A stretch of DNA of 64,000 nucleotides from TMED14 sp002378565 (GTDB taxonomy: Bacteria; Bacteroidota; Bacteroidia; Flavobacteriales; Schleiferiaceae): assembly GCA_943846715.1 (NCBI GenBank), contig OX044356.1, positions 744,001 to 808,000 of the forward strand. The letters run 5' to 3'. The notes below the pieces were generated by a model, which saw only the letters and a list, made by a program, of their open reading frames with translations, made no database searches and was not told where the DNA came from. This document shows positions 34,499 to 42,739 of the stretch, in pieces; position 1 is the stretch's first letter; the number at the start of each line of letters is the position of its first letter. The translations under genes were made by a program, and so were the position numbers.

Positions 34499-35485
34499 AT
34501 GAAAATCATGAAAAAAACACTTACGCTGATGGCAATGGCTATTTTGGGAAGTGCTTTTGCACAAACCAATGTCACCTTTCAGGTAGACATGAACAACTTT
34601 ACAGGCACTTTCACTGCCCCTGAAGTCAACGGCACGTTTAATAGCTGGTGTGGCAACTGTGCTGCAATGACAGATGCCGACAGTAACAATGTGTGGGAAG
34701 TAACCATTGCACTTACCGCTGGTGACACGGTTGAGTACAAATACTCTCATGACGCCTGGACTGGTCAGGAAACCAATGACCCAACCGCAGCGTGTACAAA
34801 CGGCAACACAACAAACACAAACCGCGTATTGGTTGTGCCTGCTGCAGCGACTACACTGCCTGTCGTTTGCTGGGGTTCATGTGGCCCCTGCACTTCACCT
34901 GTAGATGTAACCTTCCAGGTAGACATGCAGTTGTACACTACGAGTTTCACGGCTCCCGAAGTGAATGGTACGTTTAATAGCTGGTGCGGTAACTGTGCTG
35001 CCATGACTGACGCAGACGGAGACAACGTATGGGATGTAACCATTAGCTTGAATGCAGGTGACACGGTTGAGTACAAATACTCTCATGACAACTGGACTGG
35101 TCAGGAAACCAATGACCCAACCGCAGCGTGCACGAACGGCAACACCACATACACGAATCGCGTATTGGTTGTACCTGCTGCATCCGACACTTTGGACGTT
35201 GTTTGCTGGGCTTCATGTGACGCATGTTCAGGGGTGAGCCTAGACGAAGAAGCCGCTATCATGACGCTTTCTCCAAACCCGGCTAACGAAGGATTGAATG
35301 TGGACTTTGCCGGAACTCAAGGCAAATACGCAATCATGACTTTGAACGGTCAAGTTGTTGCATCGGGCACATTGGTCCACGGTCAAAATGACGTGACTAC
35401 CGCAGCACTCCCTAATGGAGTCTACATTGTTCGCGTTGCTAGCGAGCAAGGTCAAACCATGCAAAAGCTGGCTATTCGCCACTAA
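34499..35485 (+). CDS. Secreted protein with two tandem glucan-binding-like domains and a T9SS sorting domain
   Basis: A 328-residue protein: signal peptide (to GSAFAQ), two 112-residue repeats (starting VTFQVDM near residues 25 and 137), and a C-terminal T9SS type A domain (about 255-328, LSPNPANEGLNVDF...NGVYIVRVASEQGQTMQKLAIR). Each repeat has the pattern PEVNGTFNSWCGNCAAMTD and VWEVTIAL.AGDTVEYKY, resembling AMPK-type/CBM48-like or CBM20-like glucan-binding folds, with paired Cys (CGNC, CWGSC) that may form disulfides. There is no catalytic domain, so it probably captures polysaccharide at the surface. It opens the SusCD side of the locus. The start could also be the ATG at 34508. Confidence 0.85.
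   Translation: MKIMKKTLTLMAMAILGSAFAQTNVTFQVDMNNFTGTFTAPEVNGTFNSWCGNCAAMTDADSNNVWEVTIALTAGDTVEYKYSHDAWTGQETNDPTAACTNGNTTNTNRVLVVPAAATTLPVVCWGSCGPCTSPVDVTFQVDMQLYTTSFTAPEVNGTFNSWCGNCAAMTDADGDNVWDVTISLNAGDTVEYKYSHDNWTGQETNDPTAACTNGNTTYTNRVLVVPAASDTLDVVCWASCDACSGVSLDEEAAIMTLSPNPANEGLNVDFAGTQGKYAIMTLNGQVVASGTLVHGQNDVTTAALPNGVYIVRVASEQGQTMQKLAIRH
34571..35236 (+). repeat. Two in-frame 336-base tandem repeats within the binding-protein gene
   Basis: Copy 1 covers 34571-34906 and copy 2 begins at 34907. The register is exactly 336 bases (112 codons). Around 34721-34809 versus 35057-35145 the copies are nearly identical at the DNA level, with only a few substitutions over about 90 bases. Confidence 0.85.
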
Positions 35486-35505
35486 ATTGTTTATATATTG
35501 AGAAT

Positions 35506-35535
35506 AAAGGCCCGGTAAAAACCCCGGGCCTTTTT
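35506..35535 (+). terminator. Rho-independent terminator after the binding-protein gene
   Basis: Ten-base stem AAAGGCCCGG/CCGGGCCTTT with an 8-base loop ending in T5, 20 bases after the stop. It separates the secreted binding protein from the susC transcript. Confidence 0.9.
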
Positions 35536-35585
35536 ATTCTCAGTCAACTTAACATCTTAATACCTGATACAAAAGCTAGTCCATC

Positions 35586-38500
35586 ATGCGCTCAACGAAG
35601 AGAATCTTCCTGCTTCCAATTATACTCATATGCTGTCCTTGGTTTATCTCGGCCCAAACGGTTAACCTGTCTGGAAAGGTTACGCTTCATTCGGATCGTA
35701 GCCCCATGAATGGCGTTCTAGTGCACGTACCACAAGGGGAGCGTACAATGACGAATTTTGAAGGGCAATTTTCCCTTTCTGCGGAAATCGGTGATTCAAT
35801 CATTATTGAATTATTTGGCTTTAAGCGCCAGGGGCTAGTTGTTCAAGATAGTCGCCCACTTAGCGTTTCGTTGAGGGAGCTCTCCACTGAGCTACAAGAA
35901 ATTGTAATCACAGGTTACGGAAGTTCAAGTAAAAAAGAAATCACCGGCGCCATTTCCGTGGTGAAAAGTGAAGAGATCACAAAACTCAACATCCCACGAA
36001 TGGATCAAGCCCTTCAGGGGCAAGTTTCCGGTGTTATAATCAACACTAACTCTGGCTCACCCGGTGGGTCCACGAGTATCCGAATACGCGGACTGAGTAC
36101 ATTTGGAGACAATGACCCATTGATCTTAGTGGATGATGTCGTCTACGATTCGGAAGGATTGAATGCGCTCAACCCCAACGACATAGCCTCCATCAATGTC
36201 ATTAAAGATGGAACAGCCTCCATTTTTGGGGTTCGTGCAGCAAATGGTGTGATCCTTATTGAAACAAAAAAGGGTCAAAAAGGGCGTGCCCCAGTTTTTG
36301 AGTACAGCAGCTATCTCGGTGTGCAGCAAACCGCGAAACGACTTGGCCTTCTGAATGCACAAGAATATGCCGTGCTAAAAAACAACGCCTTTTTGAACGG
36401 CGGCCAGACTCAACCTTTTACCAATACCAACATCGGGGTCGGCACTGACTGGCAGGAAGCCGTATTCCAAACAGCCATGACCTCAAGCCAAAGTCTCAGC
36501 GCTACAGGGAGCAGCGAACAGACCACCTATTCTATTGGTGGTTCGTATTTCAGCCAAGACGGCATTGTCGGAGGCGACAAGAGCAACTTTACTCGCTACA
36601 ATGGCCGAGTGAACCTTAGCACGGACATGACCCCAAGTCTGCGTCTGAATTCAGTCTTTTTGTTTACGCATGAAGAGAGAAAAACCCTTCCAGAAAATGG
36701 CATGGGTTCGGTTTTGTTTAATACGATCAATGCCTACCCCACGGAGCCCGTCAGAGAGGAAGATGGACGCTATAGCTACTTGGCCCTGGTGGGAGATATC
36801 ATTAACCCTCTGGCTCAAATGGCAAACACCTTCAACGTTGGCCGAGTGAACAAATTTGTAGGCAAGGAAGAGCTTGTCTGGGATCTCTCAGACCACATTA
36901 CATGGACCAACAGGTTCAATTACAACTACGCATTGGTTGATGGTCGCGTATTCTCTCCTCTGGTTTGGTACGGACCTGGAAAAGCTCAAAACACTGCCTT
37001 AAATGCTAACCTAGATGCCCCATTGATGGTTCTGGCAGACGGCTTTTCCCTGGAGCGTGGAGCGAGTGTCTATCAGCACCGAGATACCTATGGAGATTTA
37101 GCCTTTGAATCCTACCTGAACTACGATCGACAGTTTAGTGAGAATCACAGCCTTAAGGGCACGGTTGGCACGAGCGTGTTTACCCGTCAAGGTCAAGGCT
37201 TAGGTGCCTGGGCTTTTAACACCCCGAATAACAGCTGGGATTATGCTGACATTTCAGCCAGCCAAGCGGCTGGAGGCTATTTAAACGGTGCGAGCAGCTT
37301 CTTCTTCGAAGAACGATTGCTTTCTGCTTTTGGCCGCGCAGAATACGCATTCAAGAAGCGCTACCTCTTTTCGGGCGTGCTTCGCCGCGATGGCTCCTCT
37401 AAATTTGGCCCCAATGCACGATGGGGATTATTCCCTGCCATTTCAGGTGCCTGGATCATTTCAGATGAACCAGACTACGGTTTTTCTAACCAAGTGGACT
37501 TTGCCAAATTACGCGTCAGCTATGGCGTGGCAGGGAATGACCAAATTCCTAATTTCGCCTACCGAGCCTTACTCAATGGCGAAGGAGTCTACCCATTCAA
37601 CGATCTTCTTACCCCAGGTGTCGCCATTGGCCGCGCCTCTAACCCTGACCTTAAATGGGAAAGCACCAAGCAAGCCAATATTGGGTTGGACATGCGCATT
37701 CGTAACAGCTTCAATGTGAGTTTGAATGCCTTCGTAAAACGCACCAGTGACCTCCTATTCCAGCCGGAAGTTTCTGGCGTATTAGGCACTTACAGTGCAG
37801 GAGGCTACCCTCCGTTCATTAACGCAGGTGATGTACGCAACCGAGGTCTAGAAATGGAGCTAGGCTATGTCACCAAACCTATTCTACCTTGGGGTTTCAG
37901 CGCCAATTTCAACATGACATTGCTACAGAACAAGGTTCTTATTGTACCTGATGGGGTGGAATTCATCCCCGGCGCGGGATTTGGGGTAGGCGGCAATGTG
38001 GCCACACGATTTGAGGCGGGCTTCCCTATTGGGTATTTTCATGGCTTTGTAACAGATGGCATTTTCCAGAGCCAAGCAGAAATTGACAACAGTAGCATTG
38101 TGCAAGCTGGCGCTCGTGTTGGTGACCTACGTTTTGTAGATATCAACGGCGACGGCACAATCAATTTCAGTGACAACTCAGACAAAACTCAGATTGGTTC
38201 ACCTATCCCCGACTTAACCTTTGGCCTGAATCTGAGTTATCGCTACAGGGCATGGGACATGAGCACAAATATCTATGCTGCCCTGGGTCAAGAGATTATT
38301 CGGAACTATGAACGTCAACAGCCCTACGCTAACATGCTGGACTATACAATTGGTCGATGGACAGGCAATGGTAGCTCTACCACCGTACCCCGGCTGACCA
38401 CTTCCCTCACTCGGAACACGGTCTTTTCAGACTATTTTGTAGAGAAAGGTGATTTCTTGCGTGTGCGAAACCTACAGATGGGCTACACGCTCCCAAAAAG

Positions 38501-38690
38501 CCTCTCTGCAACCATGGGAGCCAAAAAGGTTCGTGCGTACCTCTCAGCCAACAACCTCTACACCCTTACGGGCTACTCAGGGTTTGATCCTGACATAGGA
38601 AACTTTGGGGGCGTTTTAGCAGCTGGAGTCGACTACGGCTTCTACCCTCAGGCTCGCACCTTCATGTTCGGTTTAACTTTACAATTCTAA
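35586..38690 (+). CDS. susC: SusC/RagA-family TonB-linked outer-membrane transporter
   Basis: A 1034-residue barrel: signal peptide (about 1-23, ending FISAQ), a CarboxypepD-like domain (VNLSGKVTLHSDRSPMNGV), the SusC-specific TonB-box region LQEIVITGYGSSSKKEITGAI, a plug (GQVSGVIINTNSGSPGG, IRIRGLSTFGDNDPLILVDD, VIKDGTASIFGVRAANGVILI) and a long barrel ending in TFMFGLTLQF. It imports oligosaccharides presented by SusD. Its susD partner starts 3 bases after its stop. In this context the cargo is most likely beta-1,3-glucan oligomers. A terminator upstream suggests its own promoter in 35536-35585. Confidence 0.95.
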   Translation: MRSTKRIFLLPIILICCPWFISAQTVNLSGKVTLHSDRSPMNGVLVHVPQGERTMTNFEGQFSLSAEIGDSIIIELFGFKRQGLVVQDSRPLSVSLRELSTELQEIVITGYGSSSKKEITGAISVVKSEEITKLNIPRMDQALQGQVSGVIINTNSGSPGGSTSIRIRGLSTFGDNDPLILVDDVVYDSEGLNALNPNDIASINVIKDGTASIFGVRAANGVILIETKKGQKGRAPVFEYSSYLGVQQTAKRLGLLNAQEYAVLKNNAFLNGGQTQPFTNTNIGVGTDWQEAVFQTAMTSSQSLSATGSSEQTTYSIGGSYFSQDGIVGGDKSNFTRYNGRVNLSTDMTPSLRLNSVFLFTHEERKTLPENGMGSVLFNTINAYPTEPVREEDGRYSYLALVGDIINPLAQMANTFNVGRVNKFVGKEELVWDLSDHITWTNRFNYNYALVDGRVFSPLVWYGPGKAQNTALNANLDAPLMVLADGFSLERGASVYQHRDTYGDLAFESYLNYDRQFSENHSLKGTVGTSVFTRQGQGLGAWAFNTPNNSWDYADISASQAAGGYLNGASSFFFEERLLSAFGRAEYAFKKRYLFSGVLRRDGSSKFGPNARWGLFPAISGAWIISDEPDYGFSNQVDFAKLRVSYGVAGNDQIPNFAYRALLNGEGVYPFNDLLTPGVAIGRASNPDLKWESTKQANIGLDMRIRNSFNVSLNAFVKRTSDLLFQPEVSGVLGTYSAGGYPPFINAGDVRNRGLEMELGYVTKPILPWGFSANFNMTLLQNKVLIVPDGVEFIPGAGFGVGGNVATRFEAGFPIGYFHGFVTDGIFQSQAEIDNSSIVQAGARVGDLRFVDINGDGTINFSDNSDKTQIGSPIPDLTFGLNLSYRYRAWDMSTNIYAALGQEIIRNYERQQPYANMLDYTIGRWTGNGSSTTVPRLTTSLTRNTVFSDYFVEKGDFLRVRNLQMGYTLPKSLSATMGAKKVRAYLSANNLYTLTGYSGFDPDIGNFGGVLAAGVDYGFYPQARTFMFGLTLQF

Positions 38691-38693
38691 GCG

Positions 38694-40166
38694 ATGAAAA
38701 CACGGTCTAATTCCCTCGTGCTGTTTAGTTTCATTGCCATAACTATAGGTAGCTGTGAAAACTTCCTGGACGTTCAGCCTCGCTATGTCCAAGACGCAGA
38801 AAACTACTTCAATCAGCCTTCCGATTATGAGATGGCCCTTACTGCGGCCTATGACTTACTACAAACCTCATACCTGACGCAATGGATTGGTGAAATCGCT
38901 TCCGGCAATGCCATTGCTGGAGGTGAAAGTGTGACTGACACGGAAGGCCTTCATCAGATTGAGGGCATGACCCACAATGCTGTCAACAATGAACTCCGAA
39001 GTATTTTCCGGTGGAACTATGCAGGGATTGCTCGGGTCAACTATATGATGGAATTCCAGAACAAGATTGACTTTCAAGGGAAAAACGGAATTTTGGGCCA
39101 AGCACGCTTCCTTCGTGCCTACTACTATTTTGAACTGACAAAATATTTTGGCGATGTGCCCCTTGTCATAGACCAGCGCCTAGGTGCAGATCAAGTGACC
39201 AAGTTGGATCGAAGCCCTCGTAGTTTAGTCTATGCTCAAATCGAATCTGATTTGCGCTTTGCTTCCTCTACCCTGCCCTGGAGCAACCCCGAGAAAGGCC
39301 GAGTCGACAAGGGAGCTGCACTTGCGCTGTTAGGGAAGGTTCAATTGTATCAAGGCAAGCATGCTGAGGCTGTAATCAGTTTAGATTCAGTCATCAACTT
39401 TGGTGGGTATGCCTTAGTGGCAGATTACGACACCCTGTGGTTTGCCGCAAATGAAAATAATAGCGAAACCGTCTTTGATATTGAGTATTCTGGACTTGAA
39501 GGGGGTGGCTACGGCTGCATGGTCTGTTTGGAAGGGAATGCAGCTGCTGGCTTTAACGGCATACGGCAATACGTTGGACCTTTTTACAGTGATGGCAATA
39601 GCTACAACTTACCTACCCAAGACCTATATGATGCCTTTGATTCCACTGATATACGCCGTGATGCCACCATCCTGGACTTGGATGCCTTCATCGCAGCTCA
39701 GCCAAATGCAAGCAGCATCTCCTATGCCATTGGCGGTGGCGGTCATACGGGCTTCTACAACAATAAGTACATCAAGCGTCAAGCAGAATTGGGCCTACCC
39801 GACAACGACCTTACATCTCCTCTGAATTACAAAGTCATTCGCTATGCCGATGTCCTATTGATGGCAGCAGAAGCAAATGTTCAGGAGGGAAATGATGGCC
39901 AAGCACTTTCCTATGTGAATAGTGTTCGGGCTCGTGTCAACATGCCAGCCCGGGTCTCAGGAGGCAGTGCCTTGCTAGCAGATATCTTCACCGAACGCCG
40001 CCTCGAACTATCCGGAGAAGGTCTTCACTTTTGGGACCTGTTACGCAGTGGTCAAGCAGCACAATCTATTACGAACTTCCAAGTTGGGAAGCATGAAATT
40101 TTTCCAATCCCTCAGGTGGAAATTGATCTAGCCGGAGGAATCTGGAGCCAAAACTCTGGATATTAA
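38694..40166 (+). CDS. susD: SusD/RagB-family surface lipoprotein
   Basis: A 490-residue lipoprotein with a lipobox ending ITIGSC at residue 20, an N-terminal SusD-like TPR region (DYEMALTAAYDLLQTSYLTQWIGEIASGNA) and the C-terminal RagB part with YKVIRYADVLLMAAEANVQ, VRARVNMP and FTERRLELSGEGLHFWDLLR. It forms the hinged lid over SusC and binds the glycan. It is coupled to susC by a 3-base gap. It is followed by the PKD lipoprotein, giving a standard SusC-SusD-binding protein order. Confidence 0.95.
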   Translation: MKTRSNSLVLFSFIAITIGSCENFLDVQPRYVQDAENYFNQPSDYEMALTAAYDLLQTSYLTQWIGEIASGNAIAGGESVTDTEGLHQIEGMTHNAVNNELRSIFRWNYAGIARVNYMMEFQNKIDFQGKNGILGQARFLRAYYYFELTKYFGDVPLVIDQRLGADQVTKLDRSPRSLVYAQIESDLRFASSTLPWSNPEKGRVDKGAALALLGKVQLYQGKHAEAVISLDSVINFGGYALVADYDTLWFAANENNSETVFDIEYSGLEGGGYGCMVCLEGNAAAGFNGIRQYVGPFYSDGNSYNLPTQDLYDAFDSTDIRRDATILDLDAFIAAQPNASSISYAIGGGGHTGFYNNKYIKRQAELGLPDNDLTSPLNYKVIRYADVLLMAAEANVQEGNDGQALSYVNSVRARVNMPARVSGGSALLADIFTERRLELSGEGLHFWDLLRSGQAAQSITNFQVGKHEIFPIPQVEIDLAGGIWSQNSGY

Positions 40167-40204
40167 AACGTTCATTAACCACATCAATCTAAAACCTCAA
40201 AACC

Positions 40205-41548
40205 ATGAATGCACCCACTAACATTTGGCGCCAAAACTGGACCCTTTTAGCCATGACACTTCTCATTTCCGTCAGCTGTGAAAAAAAGCCATCTCTGGGC
40301 GATCCTCCTACAGCAGAAGATGCAGAATTCACCTTCATGCCCTCGGCAAGTAATCAGAATATCATTGAATTCACTGCCAATAACGCAACGCTACAAGCAT
40401 CCTGGGATTTTGGAAATGGTGCGACTGGCGAAGGAACTAGCGCTACAAGCCCCTACCCGTTCGCAGGCACTTACACCGTAACCTTAACAGTTCAAAACTC
40501 TGGTGGTAGCGCAAGTAGCTCTCAGGATGTTGTAATCATCCAAGATGACCCCAGCTTGGTAAGCAGCCCTATCTTCAACCTTTTAACAGGTGGCTCCTCT
40601 AAAACCTGGGCGGTTGATTCAGCAAGTATTGGACACATGGGAGTAGGTCCAAACCCTTCTTCAGCCAGCTTTGGAGATTACCCTGAATATTGGGCTGCAG
40701 CTGCCAATGATAAATCAGGTGCGGGTATCTATAATGACCGCTATACATTTCACCTACAGGACTACAGTTTTGATCATGTGACCAACGGTGACATCTACGT
40801 CAATGCTGCTTCAGCCGGAAATGCTCCATTCACCGACACTGCGTCATGTATAGTAGGTGACTTCACGGCATCCACCCCAAATGCCATGGGTGAAACATGG
40901 ACCTTGAACCAGGGTGCAGACACATCGATCACCCTCAGCGGTAATGCGATGGTCGGATTCTGGACTGGTGTTCAGACATACAAGATCGTGTCCATTGACT
41001 CGAATGAGATTTTCCTTCGTTACGAAGACAGTCAGGATGCAAGCCTTGCTTGGTACATTCGCTTGGTACCTGAAGGATTTGTTAGTGATCCCGGGCCTCC
41101 TGCTGCAACGTATGCACTACCTATCGACTTTGAAGCCATTCAACCCACATTCACCACATTTGGCAACAGCACCTTTGGTATTGTAAGCAATCCGGATGCC
41201 ACGGGTGCTAACACCAGTGCAAACGTTTTGGAAACCGTTCACGGAAATGAAACATGGGCAGGTCTCTTGGTCAATCTAGACGCGAAACTGGACTTTGGAA
41301 CAGAAACAACCATTAAACTCATGGTGTGGGCGCCCGACACGGGAACGTTCCGCCTGAAGTTGGAAGACCAAGCAGCGCCTACCCAGTTTGTAGAAATGGA
41401 TCAGTCCGTGACCGTGGCACAAACATGGACAGAACTTACTTTTGACCTCACAGGCACAGGCACTCTCTATGATCGACTAGTTATTTTCCCTGGCTGGAAT
41501 GTCCCTAATGCTGGAACCTTCTATGTAGACAACATCAAGCAAGAATAA
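40205..41548 (+). CDS. PKD-domain surface glycan-binding lipoprotein (SusE-position)
   Basis: A 447-residue lipoprotein with lipobox LLISVSC (Cys-25). A PKD domain follows (about 40-115, ASWDFGNGATGEGTS and YPFAGTYTVTLTVQNSGG). A middle beta-rich region has TGGSSKTWAVD, a motif common in laminarin-locus binding proteins. The C-terminal region (about 300-447) is a galactose-binding-like/CBM4-like sandwich (PIDFEAIQPTF... TWTELTFDLTGTGTLYDRL). Such proteins in marine Bacteroidota bind laminarin at the surface. It lies 38 bases after susD and before the GH16 gene, and is followed by a terminator hairpin. Confidence 0.85.
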   Translation: MNAPTNIWRQNWTLLAMTLLISVSCEKKPSLGDPPTAEDAEFTFMPSASNQNIIEFTANNATLQASWDFGNGATGEGTSATSPYPFAGTYTVTLTVQNSGGSASSSQDVVIIQDDPSLVSSPIFNLLTGGSSKTWAVDSASIGHMGVGPNPSSASFGDYPEYWAAAANDKSGAGIYNDRYTFHLQDYSFDHVTNGDIYVNAASAGNAPFTDTASCIVGDFTASTPNAMGETWTLNQGADTSITLSGNAMVGFWTGVQTYKIVSIDSNEIFLRYEDSQDASLAWYIRLVPEGFVSDPGPPAATYALPIDFEAIQPTFTTFGNSTFGIVSNPDATGANTSANVLETVHGNETWAGLLVNLDAKLDFGTETTIKLMVWAPDTGTFRLKLEDQAAPTQFVEMDQSVTVAQTWTELTFDLTGTGTLYDRLVIFPGWNVPNAGTFYVDNIKQE

Positions 41549-41567
41549 TTTTTGTTTCCCTTCAATC

Positions 41568-41600
41568 AAGGTGGGCGGTTTATACCACCCACCTTATTTT
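41568..41600 (+). terminator. Terminator hairpin between the PKD-lipoprotein and GH16 genes
   Basis: Eleven-base stem AAGGTGGGCGG/CCACCCACCTT (one G-T pair), 6-base loop, then ATTTTT. The T-run is at the same time the core of the next gene's -7 element. Confidence 0.8.
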
Positions 41601-41602
41601 TG
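41595..41602 (+). promoter_or_regulatory. Start-adjacent -7 promoter element of the GH16 gene
   Basis: TATTTTTG matches TAnnTTTG and is 4 bases before the ATG at 41607. It overlaps the T-run of the preceding terminator. Confidence 0.45.
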
Positions 41603-41606
41603 CCCT

Positions 41607-42716
41607 ATGACTTATTTACGTAAAGGCATACTCCTTTCTCTTCTAGTCCTTATTGGTTGTGAAACACCAGGGCCAAGCACCAAGGCTCCGAGCAACTTAC
41701 TTTACCAAATAAACCTCTCTAGCCAAGAAGAAGGCTTAGTTGATGTAATAGCTACGGCCGATGAATGCAACTATTTCACCTTCAAGTTTGGTGAAGACCC
41801 GAATGCAACACTCATAACAGAGGCAAACGGGATAGGCCAGCATCAATTCACTGCCACAGGCCAATACCCATTGCGTATTAGAGCACATGGCAGCTTTGAC
41901 GTGTTTACAGAAGCATGGGACACCATTGATGTGGATATGGGCCTAGATACGGCAATCATACCTAGCTCGGGATACAGTACCCCACTTGCCTACTCAGGGT
42001 ACACACTTGTTTGGCAGGACGAATTTGATGGAAGCACTTTAAGCAGCGACTGGTCCTACGAAATCGGAAATGGAAATTGGGGTTGGGGCAACAATGAATT
42101 GGAGTATTACCGCCAAGAAAACACTGAAGTGCGTCAAGGGTGCTTAATCATCACAGCCAAAGAAGTAAACTTTGGAGGATTCAATTACACTTCTTCCCGC
42201 CTCGTGACACAGGGAACCCAGTCATTCAAGTATGGACGAATTGATATTCGTGCCGCCCTTCCTTCGGGCCAAGGCTTATGGCCTGCCTTGTGGATGCTCG
42301 GAGATAATATTTCCACGGTGGGATGGCCTGCATGCGGTGAAATTGACATCATGGAAATGATTGGCGGCGCTAACCCAAATCAAGGGGATGAACGAGTGCA
42401 TGGTACGGGACACTGGTCACACAGCGGGAACCACGCTTATGATGGCAGCTCCATCGCCGTGACAAATGGCAGCTCCTATCAAGATGAGTTTCACGTCTTC
42501 AGTATTATCTGGAATGCCTCATCTATAAAATGGTACCGAGATGATGTGTTATTCTACACACTGGACATTACCAGTGCTGAATTGAGCGAATTTCATGAAA
42601 AATTCTTCTTCATCTTCAATGTCGCAGTGGGCGGCAACTGGCCGGGCAGCCCCAATGCACAAACCACTTTTCCTCAGCGTATGGCCGTCGATTACATTCG
42701 AGTTTTTCAGCCCTAA
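41607..42716 (+). CDS. GH16 endo-beta-1,3-glucanase (laminarinase) lipoprotein
   Basis: A 369-residue lipoprotein (lipobox LVLIGC, Cys-16), so anchored in a membrane and probably surface-exposed. A short PKD-like beta domain (about 30-110) precedes the GH16 jelly roll. The catalytic signature is GEIDIMEMIGG with both Glu residues and the central Asp. Also seen are WQDEFDG at the domain start, WGWGNNELEYYR, and GQGLWPALWMLG. The pattern is that of GH16_3 laminarinases. It cuts the glucan backbone for SusCD uptake. The start is the ATG at 41607 because it begins the lipoprotein signal; a frame 12 codons longer crosses the upstream hairpin. Confidence 0.93.
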   Translation: MTYLRKGILLSLLVLIGCETPGPSTKAPSNLLYQINLSSQEEGLVDVIATADECNYFTFKFGEDPNATLITEANGIGQHQFTATGQYPLRIRAHGSFDVFTEAWDTIDVDMGLDTAIIPSSGYSTPLAYSGYTLVWQDEFDGSTLSSDWSYEIGNGNWGWGNNELEYYRQENTEVRQGCLIITAKEVNFGGFNYTSSRLVTQGTQSFKYGRIDIRAALPSGQGLWPALWMLGDNISTVGWPACGEIDIMEMIGGANPNQGDERVHGTGHWSHSGNHAYDGSSIAVTNGSSYQDEFHVFSIIWNASSIKWYRDDVLFYTLDITSAELSEFHEKFFFIFNVAVGGNWPGSPNAQTTFPQRMAVDYIRVFQP

Positions 42717-42739
42717 TCAGTGGCACCCATAAACGCCAA

